This document shows positions 36,457-45,627 of a DNA stretch of 64,000 bases, piece by piece. The translations under genes were made by a program, and so were the position numbers. This DNA comes from Maricurvus nonylphenolicus. Its GTDB lineage: Bacteria > Pseudomonadota > Gammaproteobacteria > Pseudomonadales > Cellvibrionaceae. The notes beneath the pieces are model-generated. The model did no database searches. It was not told where the DNA came from and worked only from the letters and a program-made list of their open reading frames with translations. The DNA lies in the NCBI RefSeq assembly GCF_042854845.1, contig NZ_AP031498.1:2976001-3040000 (forward strand), in the 5' to 3' direction. How positions within the stretch are numbered: the first letter of the stretch is position 1; the number at the start of each line of letters is the position of its first letter.

Positions 36457-36572
36457 GGGGCTCCTCCGTACGTACGGCAATGAGGTAAATGGATTTAACC
36501 GCCGCTGATACCTACAGCATAGACAGAGTTATCCGCATATCAGGATGGATCAATCTGGCTAAACCCAAAGAA

Positions 36573-36614
36573 GTGAATTATAGTTCACACCTTATAAAGT
36601 GAACCACAATTCAC
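36573..36614. promoter_or_regulatory. Twin GTGAA-N6-TTCAC operators
   Basis: Two 16-bp inverted repeats, GTGAATTATAGTTCAC (36573-36588) and GTGAACCACAATTCAC (36599-36614), lie 26 bp apart, each followed by ACCTT. They sit between the divergent acyl-CoA dehydrogenase and TetR genes and look like binding sites for that regulator. Confidence 0.7.
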
Positions 36615-36701
36615 ACCTTGAAACAAGGCTTTTAGATGCCCGCTGCAAGCCTTACACTGTGCGCCAGCACTACTGTCAGGACCCCATGACTAGGAACCCC
36701 A

Positions 36702-37325
36702 ATGGCCTACCGCCCCACCGCTAAAACTGAAGCCCGACGCGCCGCCCAACACAAACAACTGCTGGAGGCCGCCATTCGCCTGGTTAGCCAGGGAGGTTTT
36801 GCCGCCCTCACCATTCAGGCCGTAGCGCAGGAAGCCGGTATAGCCACCGGGACGGTCTACAAATACTTCAAAGACAAGGCCAGCCTATGCGCCGAGGTTT
36901 TTAAGCTTTGTACCATCAAAGAAGTGGAACAGGTCCGCTCGGCCACCCACGACACCAACCAAACGAACCTAAAAGACCGTCTGTGTTACTCCATCCGCGT
37001 ATTTGCCGAGCGTGCCATTCAGGGCCGCCGCCTGGCCTACGCCCTGATTGCAGAACCCGTGGATGCCCTGGTAGATGCAGAGCGTCTGATCTACCGAAAG
37101 GCCTACGCCGATATTTGGCAGGGTTTGATTGAGGAAGGTATGGCCTCGGGCGAATGCCCGCAGCAAATAGCCAGCGTTAGTGCAGCCGCACTGGTGGGTG
37201 TTGTTGCCGAATCTCTGGTAGGTCCACTGGCCATGGCAGAAGATGACCGACTGGCGATTGAAAAAGATCAGCTGATTGGCGCTATCCAGGATTTCTGCTG
37301 GAGAGCCATCAGCCAAGCCAAATAG
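36702..37325 (+). CDS. TetR/AcrR family transcriptional regulator
   Basis: 207 aa. The N-terminal HTH is clear (FAALTIQAVAQEAGIATGTVYKYFKDK), preceded by a basic RRAAQHKQLLEAAIRLV helix. The C-terminal ~140 residues are a helical ligand-binding and dimerisation domain with no recognisable ligand class. AGGA lies 6 bp upstream of the ATG. Its divergent arrangement with the acyl-CoA dehydrogenase and the palindromes at 36573-36614 suggest it represses both genes and responds to an acyl-CoA or related lipid; the ligand is a guess from context. Confidence 0.93.
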   Translation: MAYRPTAKTEARRAAQHKQLLEAAIRLVSQGGFAALTIQAVAQEAGIATGTVYKYFKDKASLCAEVFKLCTIKEVEQVRSATHDTNQTNLKDRLCYSIRVFAERAIQGRRLAYALIAEPVDALVDAERLIYRKAYADIWQGLIEEGMASGECPQQIASVSAAALVGVVAESLVGPLAMAEDDRLAIEKDQLIGAIQDFCWRAISQAK

Positions 37326-37328
37326 ACA

Positions 37329-37901
37329 TTAGCGATTCAGATAGGGAAACAACTTCGCCACTTCCGCTTCGGTCAAACTACTTACGCGAGCAATATTGGT
37401 TTCCGGAATCTTGTCACTGTCAGGGTAAGATGCCAGCGCCTTTTCCATACTGTCTTCTCGAATAATATGCAGTAGCGGATAAGGGGCTCGGTTGGTGAGG
37501 TTTTCTGCATCTTCCGGCAAGGTGCCACCAAACTGGTAATCCGGGTGAAAACTCGCCACCTGATAAATACCCTGCCAATCAAACTGCTCAATTAACGAAT
37601 CAACCCAGTCGAGGAACTGATTGTAGTCGGCAAAGTCCTGTAGACAATTACTAATCACCAACACCACAGTTTCCAATTGGTTCGCAGGGGTTTGATCGAG
37701 GCGCTGCATTTGTGATTGCAAATCCAGCAAGACCTCTTCTTCACGCTCAGCCTCAGACACCACCAAATCAATCAGCCCCTGACGATTGGGCTTATGGGCA
37801 AAAGGACACAAATTTAAACCGATTACTACATCCTCAAGCCAACGACGGGTAGCAACAATAGCGGGATGCTGATTATGGAAATGAGAGTCGGTGGTGGTCA
37901 C
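37329..37901 (-). CDS. DUF1415 family protein
   Basis: 190 aa. The segment TRRWLEDVVIGLNLCPFA near the N-terminus, with ASFHPDYQFGGTLPEDAENLTNRAPYPLLHIIRE in the middle, is diagnostic of DUF1415, a conserved soluble protein of unknown function. The start is GTG at 37901 with GAGGA about 10 bp upstream; the next in-frame ATG is far inside. It is convergent with the tetR gene (3-bp gap) and lies downstream of topB on the same strand. Confidence 0.9.
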   Translation of the reverse strand: MTTTDSHFHNQHPAIVATRRWLEDVVIGLNLCPFAHKPNRQGLIDLVVSEAEREEEVLLDLQSQMQRLDQTPANQLETVVLVISNCLQDFADYNQFLDWVDSLIEQFDWQGIYQVASFHPDYQFGGTLPEDAENLTNRAPYPLLHIIREDSMEKALASYPDSDKIPETNIARVSSLTEAEVAKLFPYLNR

Positions 37902-37957
37902 AGCAACAGGTCCTCAAACAACAGGCTTTAGCAATACATCAAAGGCTGTATTATATC

Positions 37958-39964
37958 TTAAGATTTAGCCGTTGCGGTTTTCTTGCGAGTGGTTGTACCC
38001 TTATTACCTTTGCGCTTGCGTTTGTACGCGGGCTTGCCTGATGAAAGCCCTTTTAACGCTAATGGCACCACCTGCTGACTTTGCACTACCAACTGCTGCA
38101 ATTCCTGCTGCAGAGGTAACATCAAATCATCATAACGTGCCAGCCGCTCGCTGATAGCGGTTAGCTGAGACTCCCAACGCGCGGTCATATCTGGCAGAGT
38201 TGCTGATTCCGGTAATGCCTGAATAAAACCCTTACCCGCCGGGGTAGCTCTAATACTTTTGCCCTGTCGGGTTAAAAAACCACGCTTAAACAATAACTCC
38301 ATAATACCGGCGCGGGTGGCCTCGGTGCCCAAGCCATCAGTTTCTTTTAGCACTTGCCTTAACGCCGGATCACCGACAAATCGACTAATGCCTGTCATAG
38401 CTGCCAATAAAGTTGCATCGGTAAAGGGCTTCGGTGGCGTGGTTTGCTTATCGACAATGTCGGCATCAATACAGGTCAATATCTGCCCTTTTTGCAGCCC
38501 AGGTAAACCACTACGATTAAACTGATCAGCGTCCTCCCCCTCACTTGCAGCGCTGCCTTTCTTTGCCACAGGAAACATAATCTTCCAACCCATTTCCAAT
38601 GGCTTTTTCGCCTTGGCGACAAATACACCACCGGCAATAGTAATCTCGGCCTTGGCATCCTCGAATTGATAGTGGCTTAAAAACTGCGCCAGGTAATTGC
38701 GGCAAATTAACTGATACACCTTTAATTCATTAGCATTTAAGGATTTACTGCGCGCCTGGGTAGGAATGATTGCATGGTGAGCATCTACCTTACTATCATT
38801 CCAAGCTTTGGATTTCTGCGAAAAGTTCGCACTCTCTAACGCCTGCCCAAACCCAAGCCCCGATTCTGAAGAGAGCACTGACTGCAAATTATCCGTCACC
38901 GCCCGCATCACATCACCGGCTTGACGATGATGCTCAACCGGTAAATGCCGTGAATCAGAACGCGGATAGGTAACCACCTTATGGCGTTCATACAATGCCT
39001 GACATATATCCAGCACCTGCTGGGCACTCATGCCAAAGGCCTTGCTGGCATCTATCTGCAAGCTCGATAAACTGTGCGGTAACGGCGGTGCCTGTTTTTT
39101 GTTGGCAACCTTGTAGCTGGTCACTTCGGCAGGTTGTCCTACTATGCGACCGGCAACATTCTCCGCTAAAGGCCGCGACAGGTTTCTACCCTGCTCATCC
39201 AAATAATCCTGACAGTGTTCACTCGGCTGCCACTTTGCTTTAAAGGTTTGCTTGTCATCGTTTTGGCAGCTTGCCCACACATCAAAATACGGGTGTGGCT
39301 GAAAAGCTTCAATTTCCAAATCCCGTCGTACCACCAGCCCCAACAACGGCGTTTGCACCCGCCCGACAGACAAAACGCCCTGATAACCCACCGTTTTACC
39401 CTGCAGCGTGTAAGCGCGGGTCATATTAATACCGTATAACCAATCAGCACGACTGCGGGCCAGCGCTGAAACAGAGAGCGCCATAAATTCACGGTTTGGG
39501 CGCATTTGACGCAGTGCCTGCTGCACCGCGGGACCATTCAGGTCGCTAATTAAACAACGCTGAACACTGCCGCGTTTTGCCTCGCTAACGCCGGCATAAT
39601 TAATCACCTCATCAACCAACAATTGCCCCTCCCGATCCGGGTCACCGGCATGCACCAGGTGGTCGGCCTTTTTGATCAGCTTTTTTAACACCGTGAATTG
39701 CTTGCGGGTTTTGGGCTTGGGTTGCAGTTTCCACTGCTGTGGAATAATGGGCAGGGTTTCGTGTTTCCAGGCTTTATAGGCAGGGTCGTAGGCATCGGGC
39801 TCCGCTTGCTCTAACAAGTGGCCAATACACCAACTGACCACATCGCCATTGGCCAGCTCCAGGCAACCCTCCCCTTTACGCGCCTTGGGCAAGCCGTTTA
39901 AAGCCGATAATCCGTCGGCAATAGCACGGCCCAAGCTGGGCTTTTCGGCAATATAAAGGATCAT
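37958..39964 (-). CDS. topB: DNA topoisomerase III
   Basis: 668 aa. The N-terminal Toprim domain has IAEKPSLGRAIA and GDPDREGQLL, which supply the acidic metal ligands. The catalytic tyrosine is in VVTYPRSDSRHLP. The C-terminal tail is Lys/Arg/Thr-rich (KRKRKGNKGTTTRKK), probably for DNA binding. The protein decatenates single-stranded or gapped DNA, often with RecQ. Its length fits chromosomal TopB rather than the shorter plasmid forms. No mobile-element genes flank it. Confidence 0.95.
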   Translation of the reverse strand: MILYIAEKPSLGRAIADGLSALNGLPKARKGEGCLELANGDVVSWCIGHLLEQAEPDAYDPAYKAWKHETLPIIPQQWKLQPKPKTRKQFTVLKKLIKKADHLVHAGDPDREGQLLVDEVINYAGVSEAKRGSVQRCLISDLNGPAVQQALRQMRPNREFMALSVSALARSRADWLYGINMTRAYTLQGKTVGYQGVLSVGRVQTPLLGLVVRRDLEIEAFQPHPYFDVWASCQNDDKQTFKAKWQPSEHCQDYLDEQGRNLSRPLAENVAGRIVGQPAEVTSYKVANKKQAPPLPHSLSSLQIDASKAFGMSAQQVLDICQALYERHKVVTYPRSDSRHLPVEHHRQAGDVMRAVTDNLQSVLSSESGLGFGQALESANFSQKSKAWNDSKVDAHHAIIPTQARSKSLNANELKVYQLICRNYLAQFLSHYQFEDAKAEITIAGGVFVAKAKKPLEMGWKIMFPVAKKGSAASEGEDADQFNRSGLPGLQKGQILTCIDADIVDKQTTPPKPFTDATLLAAMTGISRFVGDPALRQVLKETDGLGTEATRAGIMELLFKRGFLTRQGKSIRATPAGKGFIQALPESATLPDMTARWESQLTAISERLARYDDLMLPLQQELQQLVVQSQQVVPLALKGLSSGKPAYKRKRKGNKGTTTRKKTATAKS

Positions 39965-40106
39965 GCAGTCCCCAATTCACGCAACGCAAAACACTGTATA
40001 AAGAGACAGTACCGCGTTTTTTCGGATTTCACAAGTCAGCGTGCTATGCTGGGCGCCGTTTTTTGGCCAGTCTTTGTACTAGAAGTTACGTTAAGAAGTG
40101 AATGTT

Positions 40107-40769
40107 ATGTCATTATTGCCCTGCATCGAAGTTGAACCCCAATCTCCTGCTACAGCCAGCGTTATTTGGCTCCACGGCCTTGGCGCCAGCGGCCACGACT
40201 TTGAACCCATAGTGCCACACCTGCAGCTACCCGAAGACCTGCCAGTGCGCTTTATCTTCCCCCATGCGCCACAAATCCCCGTCACCATTAACGGTGGCAT
40301 GGTAATGCCCGCCTGGTACGATATTTTAAGCATGGATATTGATCGCAAAATCGACGAAGACCAGATTCTTACCTCGGCGGCAAAAACCATTGAATTAGTA
40401 GAACGGGAAATTGAACGTGGTATTGCCAGCGATCGCATTATTCTCGCCGGCTTCTCCCAGGGAGGCGCTGTGGTTTACCAGGCTGCCCTTAGTTATGACA
40501 AACCCTTGGCAGGTTTGATGACACTATCAACCTACTTCGCCACCGCGGAATCCATTCAACCGAATGAAGCCAACAAAGAAATCCCTATCCATATTTTTCA
40601 CGGTACTCAGGATCCGGTCGTACCGGAAGTCTTAGGTATTCGCGCCAAACGTACCCTGACTGATATGGGCTACCAGCCAAAGTACGCCAACTACCCCATG
40701 CAGCACGAAGTCTGTCTGGAGCAGATTCAGGATATCAGTCGTTGGTTGCAAGCCTGTTTGAATGGCTAG
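40107..40769 (+). CDS. Alpha/beta hydrolase, carboxylesterase/phospholipase EstB type
   Basis: 220 aa from the ATG at 40107; a GTG at 40098 in frame is the alternative. WLHGLGASGHDFEP supplies the oxyanion hole, GFSQGGAVVYQAAL the nucleophile serine, HGTQDPVVP the aspartate and QHEVCLEQ the histidine, so the full triad is present. This family includes serine carboxylesterases and acyl-protein-thioesterase-like enzymes of the cytoplasm. AGAAG lies 8 bp upstream. Its 3' end overlaps the convergent MFS transporter gene by 35 bp. Confidence 0.92.
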   Translation: MSLLPCIEVEPQSPATASVIWLHGLGASGHDFEPIVPHLQLPEDLPVRFIFPHAPQIPVTINGGMVMPAWYDILSMDIDRKIDEDQILTSAAKTIELVEREIERGIASDRIILAGFSQGGAVVYQAALSYDKPLAGLMTLSTYFATAESIQPNEANKEIPIHIFHGTQDPVVPEVLGIRAKRTLTDMGYQPKYANYPMQHEVCLEQIQDISRWLQACLNG

Positions 40770-41919
40770 GTAGCATTAACAAAATCACCAGCAGCGCCAT
40801 AGGCACCAGACAGATCAACAAAAAGGTCTGCCAACTGCTGGCCGTTAACGCCCAACCTGCCGACAGCGAAGCGACCGCCTGGCAGGAAAAAACCACCACA
40901 TCATTAACACCCTGAGCTTTAAACTGTTCGCCAGGAAGATACGTCGAAGGCAGTAAAGCCGTACCGGATACAAATAAGAAATTCCACCCAATCCCCAGCA
41001 ATACCAGCTGCACCCAAAAGCCCGAAACAGACGTGTGGGACATGCCTACCAACACCGTTAATCCATAGCAGACAAGACCAGCTACCATCATCACCTTGAT
41101 GGAAAAGCGCCGGAACAACCAGGGCGTAAATAACGAAGGTAAAAACATCGCCGCAATATGGCTTTGAATTACCCACTTGGTATCAATCAAGCTATGACCG
41201 TGATGGTGATGCATACTGATGGGCGTGGCGGTCATCACAAAGGTCATAATGACAAAACCGACCGCACCGCTAGCCAAGGCTAAACAAAACGCCGGATTAC
41301 CAAACAACGCCAAAAAAGAACGACGGGATTCAACCACGTCTGCCGTAGAGGCTTTAACTTCACTAAACACCATCATTAAACCCGCAGCCACAACAAAACA
41401 CACCGCTGTAGCAAGGTAGGAACCAGCATATTCTGTCGCAAACCAGTTACGCCCCTGCACCGCCAGCTCCGGCCCTAAAAACGCCGCAATAATACCGCCG
41501 CACATCACCAGCGAAGCCGCCGTAGGCCCTTGTTCGGGTGACACCGACTCCATAGCCGCAAATCGCAACTGCTGCACCGCTGCATTGGTAAAACCCACCA
41601 TGGCAGACGCTACACAAAACAATACAAAGCTTTCGACACTGAGAGAATAAGCCGCCAGTAAACAGCTAAGCAGCCCTAAAAAAAGATAAAACAGGAAAAC
41701 GGGTTTACGGCCAAAACGCTGCATGCCCTGCGTAGCCGGAAGAATCCCCAAAGCAGCCCCTATAACCATGGTGGCAATAGGTAAAGTGGCCCAGTCGGCC
41801 GAAGGGGCCAGCTTTACGCCAACCAAACTCCCCACCAACATCATCAATGGCGTTGCAGCAAACGCTAACGCATTACAACAAACGAGAATCCAAACCCCAA
41901 TAAACTGCCGGGAAAACAT
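40735..41919 (-). CDS. MFS transporter
   Basis: 394 aa with about 12 hydrophobic segments. The loop between helices 2 and 3 carries the MFS signature-like GMQRFGRKPVF, and a His-rich loop (HHHHGHSLIDTKW) lies near the middle between the two halves. The His cluster might bind a metal, but that is speculation. The substrate is unknown; the family is full of drug and metabolite exporters. It stands alone and shares 35 bp of its 3' end with the esterase gene. Confidence 0.9.
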   Translation of the reverse strand: MFSRQFIGVWILVCCNALAFAATPLMMLVGSLVGVKLAPSADWATLPIATMVIGAALGILPATQGMQRFGRKPVFLFYLFLGLLSCLLAAYSLSVESFVLFCVASAMVGFTNAAVQQLRFAAMESVSPEQGPTAASLVMCGGIIAAFLGPELAVQGRNWFATEYAGSYLATAVCFVVAAGLMMVFSEVKASTADVVESRRSFLALFGNPAFCLALASGAVGFVIMTFVMTATPISMHHHHGHSLIDTKWVIQSHIAAMFLPSLFTPWLFRRFSIKVMMVAGLVCYGLTVLVGMSHTSVSGFWVQLVLLGIGWNFLFVSGTALLPSTYLPGEQFKAQGVNDVVVFSCQAVASLSAGWALTASSWQTFLLICLVPMALLVILLMLPSHSNRLATND

Positions 41920-42023
41920 ACCCGATCCACCCCAATCTCTATTTATTCAAAGCCATAGGCATTCAAAGAGTGGACACACTAGCAGCAAACGCCAACAACC
42001 TCCACCGACACCTGTAACCCTCA

Positions 42024-42344
42024 CTAACGGTAGCGCGTCCAACGTTGACGCCGCATGCAGTAATCACGCGGCTCTTCCGCCTCCGGTTTAATATCAGCTT
42101 CAATATCGTTAAGGACAAATAACGCCATCTTTGTAGGATCGGAATCCGGTGACTTGGCCAGATCTTTCTCCAGCTGCTCGCGCAAGTCTCGAATCGGTAA
42201 AATACCTGGAGCCGTTAGCTCACGATAGTAATACTGGTACTTGGCACAGAAATGTTCATTTTCTGATTCACAACCTACCAGCATTAACCCCAAAACCATT
42301 AAGGCTGTTACCCGCAAGCCTTCCACTCTTTGTAATAAGTCCAT
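42024..42344 (-). CDS. Small lipoprotein, unknown function
   Basis: 106 aa. A hydrophobic segment (VTALMVLGLMLVGC) ends in a lipobox, LVGC, so Cys25 should be lipidated and the protein anchored in the membrane. The mature part is charged, with three further cysteines and no recognised domain. It is preceded by GAAGAGG near the ATG. It is divergent from sppA. Confidence 0.75.
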   Translation of the reverse strand: MDLLQRVEGLRVTALMVLGLMLVGCESENEHFCAKYQYYYRELTAPGILPIRDLREQLEKDLAKSPDSDPTKMALFVLNDIEADIKPEAEEPRDYCMRRQRWTRYR

Positions 42345-42461
42345 AACCTCTTCCCTTTACTGCGCACTGCTCAAATTATAGGCGTATTTGCCGAAACCGC
42401 CCCGTAGGATATGATGTTACACCTTAGACACAATGCTTAACCCAAAGCTTAGGATGCATCT

Positions 42462-43451
42462 ATGAAAAAGTGGTACGGCGGCAACGACATTGACCCCAAT
42501 GACGAACATCGCGACTGGCGCATGATCGATAAAATCATCGGCGAAACCTTCGAAGAACAAAAGAAAGCCCGCCGCTGGGGCGTTTTCTTTAAACTCGCCA
42601 CCCTTGCCTACCTGTTTGTTATCCTGATTCTGGCCTACAGCGCCAAACCTGGTGATGCCAGTACCAAAGAAAAACACACCGCCCTTATCCGCATTGACGG
42701 CCCTATTGGCGCAGACTCGCCGGCAAATGCCAACGCTGTTGCCGGAGCCCTACGCAAAGCCTTTGATACAGAAACCGTAGAAGGCATTATCCTCGCCATC
42801 AACAGCCCAGGCGGCAGCCCGGTACAATCGGGATATATCTACGATGAAATCAAACGCCTGCGCGCCGAACACACCGACACCAAAGTCTATGCTGTAATCA
42901 GCGACCTGGGCGCATCTGGTGGTTACTATATCGCTGCTGCCGCCGATGAAATCTACGCCGACAAAGCCAGCCTGGTTGGTTCCATCGGTGTAACCGCCTC
43001 CAGCTTTGGCTTTGTCGATTCACTCGAAAAAGTGGGCGTAGAACGCCGCCACTTTACCGCCGGCGAGCACAAAGCCTTCCTCGACCCTTTCAGCGAACTA
43101 AAAGACTCTGAAGTGGATTTTTGGAAAACCGTACTGGGCAGCATCCACCAGCAGTTTATTACCGTTGTTAAAGAAGGCCGCGGTGACCGGCTAAAAGACG
43201 AAGAAAAACTCTTTAGCGGTTTAATCTGGAGTGGCGAACAAGCCTTGGAACTGGGTTTAATTGATGGCCTGGGTAGCGCTGGTTATGTAGCCCGAGAAGT
43301 TATTGAAGCTGAAGACATCATTCTTTATGGCGGCCAGAAATCCCTGCTGAAACGCCTGAGTGAACAACTGGGTGCATCTATCGGTCAATCTTTTGGCCAG
43401 GAAGTGAGTAGTACTATAGGCTTGGGGCACACCCCAAAAGTGTATTACTAA
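42462..43451 (+). CDS. sppA: S49 family signal peptide peptidase, short SppA form
   Basis: 329 aa, the short (36 kDa type) SppA. A cytoplasmic N-terminus of about 40 residues precedes one membrane helix (about 42-60), and the catalytic domain faces the periplasm. Ser152 in DLGASGGYYIAAAAD and Lys204 in GEHKAFLDPF make the Ser/Lys dyad. INSPGGSPV is the substrate-binding strand. It degrades signal peptides released after export. AGGA lies upstream of the ATG. It is followed by the REPIN-like element. Confidence 0.93.
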   Translation: MKKWYGGNDIDPNDEHRDWRMIDKIIGETFEEQKKARRWGVFFKLATLAYLFVILILAYSAKPGDASTKEKHTALIRIDGPIGADSPANANAVAGALRKAFDTETVEGIILAINSPGGSPVQSGYIYDEIKRLRAEHTDTKVYAVISDLGASGGYYIAAAADEIYADKASLVGSIGVTASSFGFVDSLEKVGVERRHFTAGEHKAFLDPFSELKDSEVDFWKTVLGSIHQQFITVVKEGRGDRLKDEEKLFSGLIWSGEQALELGLIDGLGSAGYVAREVIEAEDIILYGGQKSLLKRLSEQLGASIGQSFGQEVSSTIGLGHTPKVYY

Positions 43452-43486
43452 CCCTGCCCTTCAAATTCAGCACACACTCCCTACAC

Positions 43487-43640
43487 CGCCATTCCCGCGA
43501 AAGCGGGAATCCACTTTTCTTTCAAAGAGCTAGCCTGTATCGAGTAAACTTATAGTTGCAGTATTTCTAGCTGAATAGATAGACTTATGCTGCAAGTTGG
43601 TACCTAAAGACACTGGATTCCCGCTTTCGCGGGAATGGCG
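43487..43640. repeat. REPIN-like inverted pair of REP palindromes
   Basis: A 27-bp unit, TGGATTCCCGCTTTCGCGGG plus AATGGCG, occurs inverted at 43487-43513 and direct at 43614-43640, identical in both, with 100 bp between. Each unit is itself a hairpin (ATTCCCGC/GCGGGAAT). This head-to-head arrangement is that of REPINs, which are mobilised by RAYT transposases; no such gene is in the window. Confidence 0.8.
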
Positions 43641-43649
43641 AACTTCGAC

Positions 43650-43880
43650 TTAACTTGCTTCCACCCCACCCAAACTATCCGCCAAATCATCCAACTGCTG
43701 ACAAGTCGTATCAAATCCATCAACACCCGCCATCGCATAGCGCGCCTTTACTGACAGGCCACCATTACACAAACTGCCTTTAACCCCGGGTACCTCCCCG
43801 GACTTTAAATAATTTAAAAACCGTGTAGCCTTTGGCCCGTTGCCAAACGCATAAATAATCTGATTTTCCATACTTCTCAT
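43650..43880 (-). CDS. Small protein downstream of hipA, unknown function
   Basis: 76 aa (73 if Met4 at 43871 is used; neither has a good ribosome binding site). The sequence is compact and plausible as a folded domain (IIYAFGNGPKATRFLNYLKS, then GLSVKARYAMAGVDGFDTTC) but matches nothing I know. It begins 27 bp after the hipA-like stop, on the same strand, so it may be a third gene of the hip operon. It is followed by the REP pair. Confidence 0.55.
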   Translation of the reverse strand: MRSMENQIIYAFGNGPKATRFLNYLKSGEVPGVKGSLCNGGLSVKARYAMAGVDGFDTTCQQLDDLADSLGGVEAS

Positions 43881-43907
43881 ACATTAACCGGCGATTCATC
43901 AACCGCC

Positions 43908-45236
43908 TTATACCATCAATCGAAAGTGCGATTGCACCTCTTCACGCCATGCCTTATCCACGCCCGCCTGCTTGGCAAAGTGTGGCCACTGCTCGCAGGC
44001 GGATTTTACCTCATCAATAATTTTTCGCGAGCGTGCAGCCGTTAAATCGGCCTTCTTTCCCACCGCAATTAAATCCTCTTCCGTGAAGTTGTCACGCTTA
44101 CCATTAGCCGACATCTGATGCTGCGATGTCCACTCACCAACCGGGTTATAGGCATAGGTCACATCAAAGGCCGGCGCCAAAGACCAATTGCCCCGGCGAT
44201 CCATTAAAAAGGCAATATTTTTGGTGTGATCATCCTGATTGCGCGCCACAATATTAAACACCATACGCCGGTACAACTGCACCAGCGCCTGATGCTCATC
44301 ACCCATCTGCAACTGACGCACCACCCGCAACGCCTGCTCATAACTGTAAGCACCGGCCATATTAAAATCGAAATGCGCCATCGCACATAACGACTGCATA
44401 TGTAACTTGCCACCAACTTCCGGGCGATCAAACCGTCGCGTCATAAAATGCGCACGACCACCCTCTTCCATCAACCGACAATCGGCCATATTAATGCCAG
44501 CTTCCTGCGCCATTAAATAATAGGCATATTCCAGCCGACCAAACCCCTGCGGGTCGGCCAGCTCTTTATCGCGGTTATTGCCCACACCATCAAATTTCAG
44601 TAACCAGTACTGAAAACCCTCATTGTTATCAACCTGGCCGGATCGAACCTCGCCAGTTTGCGGGTGCCAGGCAATTACCGCCTTGGCCCGTGCACCACCC
44701 GCAGAAGTACCCACCTGTAAAATAGATTCCAATGCTTGGGCGCTACCGCCTTTATCTAGATTCGTATGAAACGCCTGACGCTCACTCAACACCTGATTGG
44801 CCAGCGCCACCAACTCATCAACCTGCAGGGTTTGACTGACAACATCCACACCATCCGTTGCCGGATAAAATTCCAAGGCCCCCATCGCCCGCGAGCCGAC
44901 ATAACACAAACGCTCAACGGGACTAAAACTGGCAGGATCCCGATCCCGCTCCACCAACCAGCGATCAATTAACTGGTTACCGAATTTATCCGGCAAGGCA
45001 TCGGCCAATAAACCGGGTAAACCTTTGAAGCTATCTCGATTGAGGGTTTCAAAGTAATACACCTTCGAGGCTTTAGGCATCATCAAAGGTGCCACCTCAA
45101 CCGGTGCATTCAGAAAAGCCGGATCGTAACGGAAAAAGCCCAACTGCCGCTCCACATCCCAGGTCACCACACCCACACGGGTGCCCCACAGGACAACATC
45201 AGCTATCTGCTCGGAGGCAATTTCAGCTACAGCCAT
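43908..45236 (-). CDS. HipA-like serine/threonine kinase toxin
   Basis: 442 aa, the length of E. coli HipA (440). The N-terminal subdomain precedes a kinase fold with the ATP-loop-like VGTSAGGARAKA (176-187), the catalytic NQDDHTKN (333-340) and metal-binding AFDVTYAY (356-363). Full-length, intact HipA phosphorylates aminoacyl-tRNA synthetases such as GltX, halting translation and promoting persistence. The start codon overlaps the stop of the antitoxin gene (TGATG), a typical coupling. No frameshift or loss of motifs is seen, so the toxin is probably functional. Confidence 0.9.
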   Translation of the reverse strand: MAVAEIASEQIADVVLWGTRVGVVTWDVERQLGFFRYDPAFLNAPVEVAPLMMPKASKVYYFETLNRDSFKGLPGLLADALPDKFGNQLIDRWLVERDRDPASFSPVERLCYVGSRAMGALEFYPATDGVDVVSQTLQVDELVALANQVLSERQAFHTNLDKGGSAQALESILQVGTSAGGARAKAVIAWHPQTGEVRSGQVDNNEGFQYWLLKFDGVGNNRDKELADPQGFGRLEYAYYLMAQEAGINMADCRLMEEGGRAHFMTRRFDRPEVGGKLHMQSLCAMAHFDFNMAGAYSYEQALRVVRQLQMGDEHQALVQLYRRMVFNIVARNQDDHTKNIAFLMDRRGNWSLAPAFDVTYAYNPVGEWTSQHQMSANGKRDNFTEEDLIAVGKKADLTAARSRKIIDEVKSACEQWPHFAKQAGVDKAWREEVQSHFRLMV

Positions 45237-45586
45237 CAGCTTTCATCTCCCCAAGACCAGTTATTATCGAGCTCGGGCATAGCGCTGCGTTTTTTTGAGG
45301 CCCGCTGGCGGTAACGTCCCTGCCTGTCGCGCACCGCCAAGGGGTCCAGCGGAGGCTCAGGTAAGAAGCCCTCCAAAGCCTCGACCTTACCCAAGGCTCG
45401 CAGCACAGCCACCAAATTCAGCAGTGATAACCCCTTGCCGCCTTCGGCCCGCTTTAAGGTCCCCAATGAGATGCCAGCTTTTTCCGCAACCTCCGCCTGG
45501 GTAATATTGGCCTGCAGACGATAACGCTCCAGCCGATCCCCCAGCACCTGCAAAATCGCTTCGTTACTTAGCTGATCAAAACTCAT
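45236..45586 (-). CDS. HipB-like XRE antitoxin and autorepressor
   Basis: 116 aa from the ATG at 45586 (AAGG 8 bp upstream); an upstream in-frame start at 45619 would add 11 residues. The HTH is clear: RLQANITQAEVAEKAGISLGTLKRAEGGKGLSLLNLV. The C-terminal tail, Pro/Arg-rich then acidic with WSWGDES, may contact the toxin. Coupled to the hipA gene. Two inverted copies of a 17-bp motif lie 42-104 bp upstream and are probable operators. Confidence 0.88.
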   Translation of the reverse strand: MSFDQLSNEAILQVLGDRLERYRLQANITQAEVAEKAGISLGTLKRAEGGKGLSLLNLVAVLRALGKVEALEGFLPEPPLDPLAVRDRQGRYRQRASKKRSAMPELDNNWSWGDES

Positions 45587-45627
45587 AGTAATAACCTTTA
45601 TTTTGCCTCCAAAAACCATACTACATC

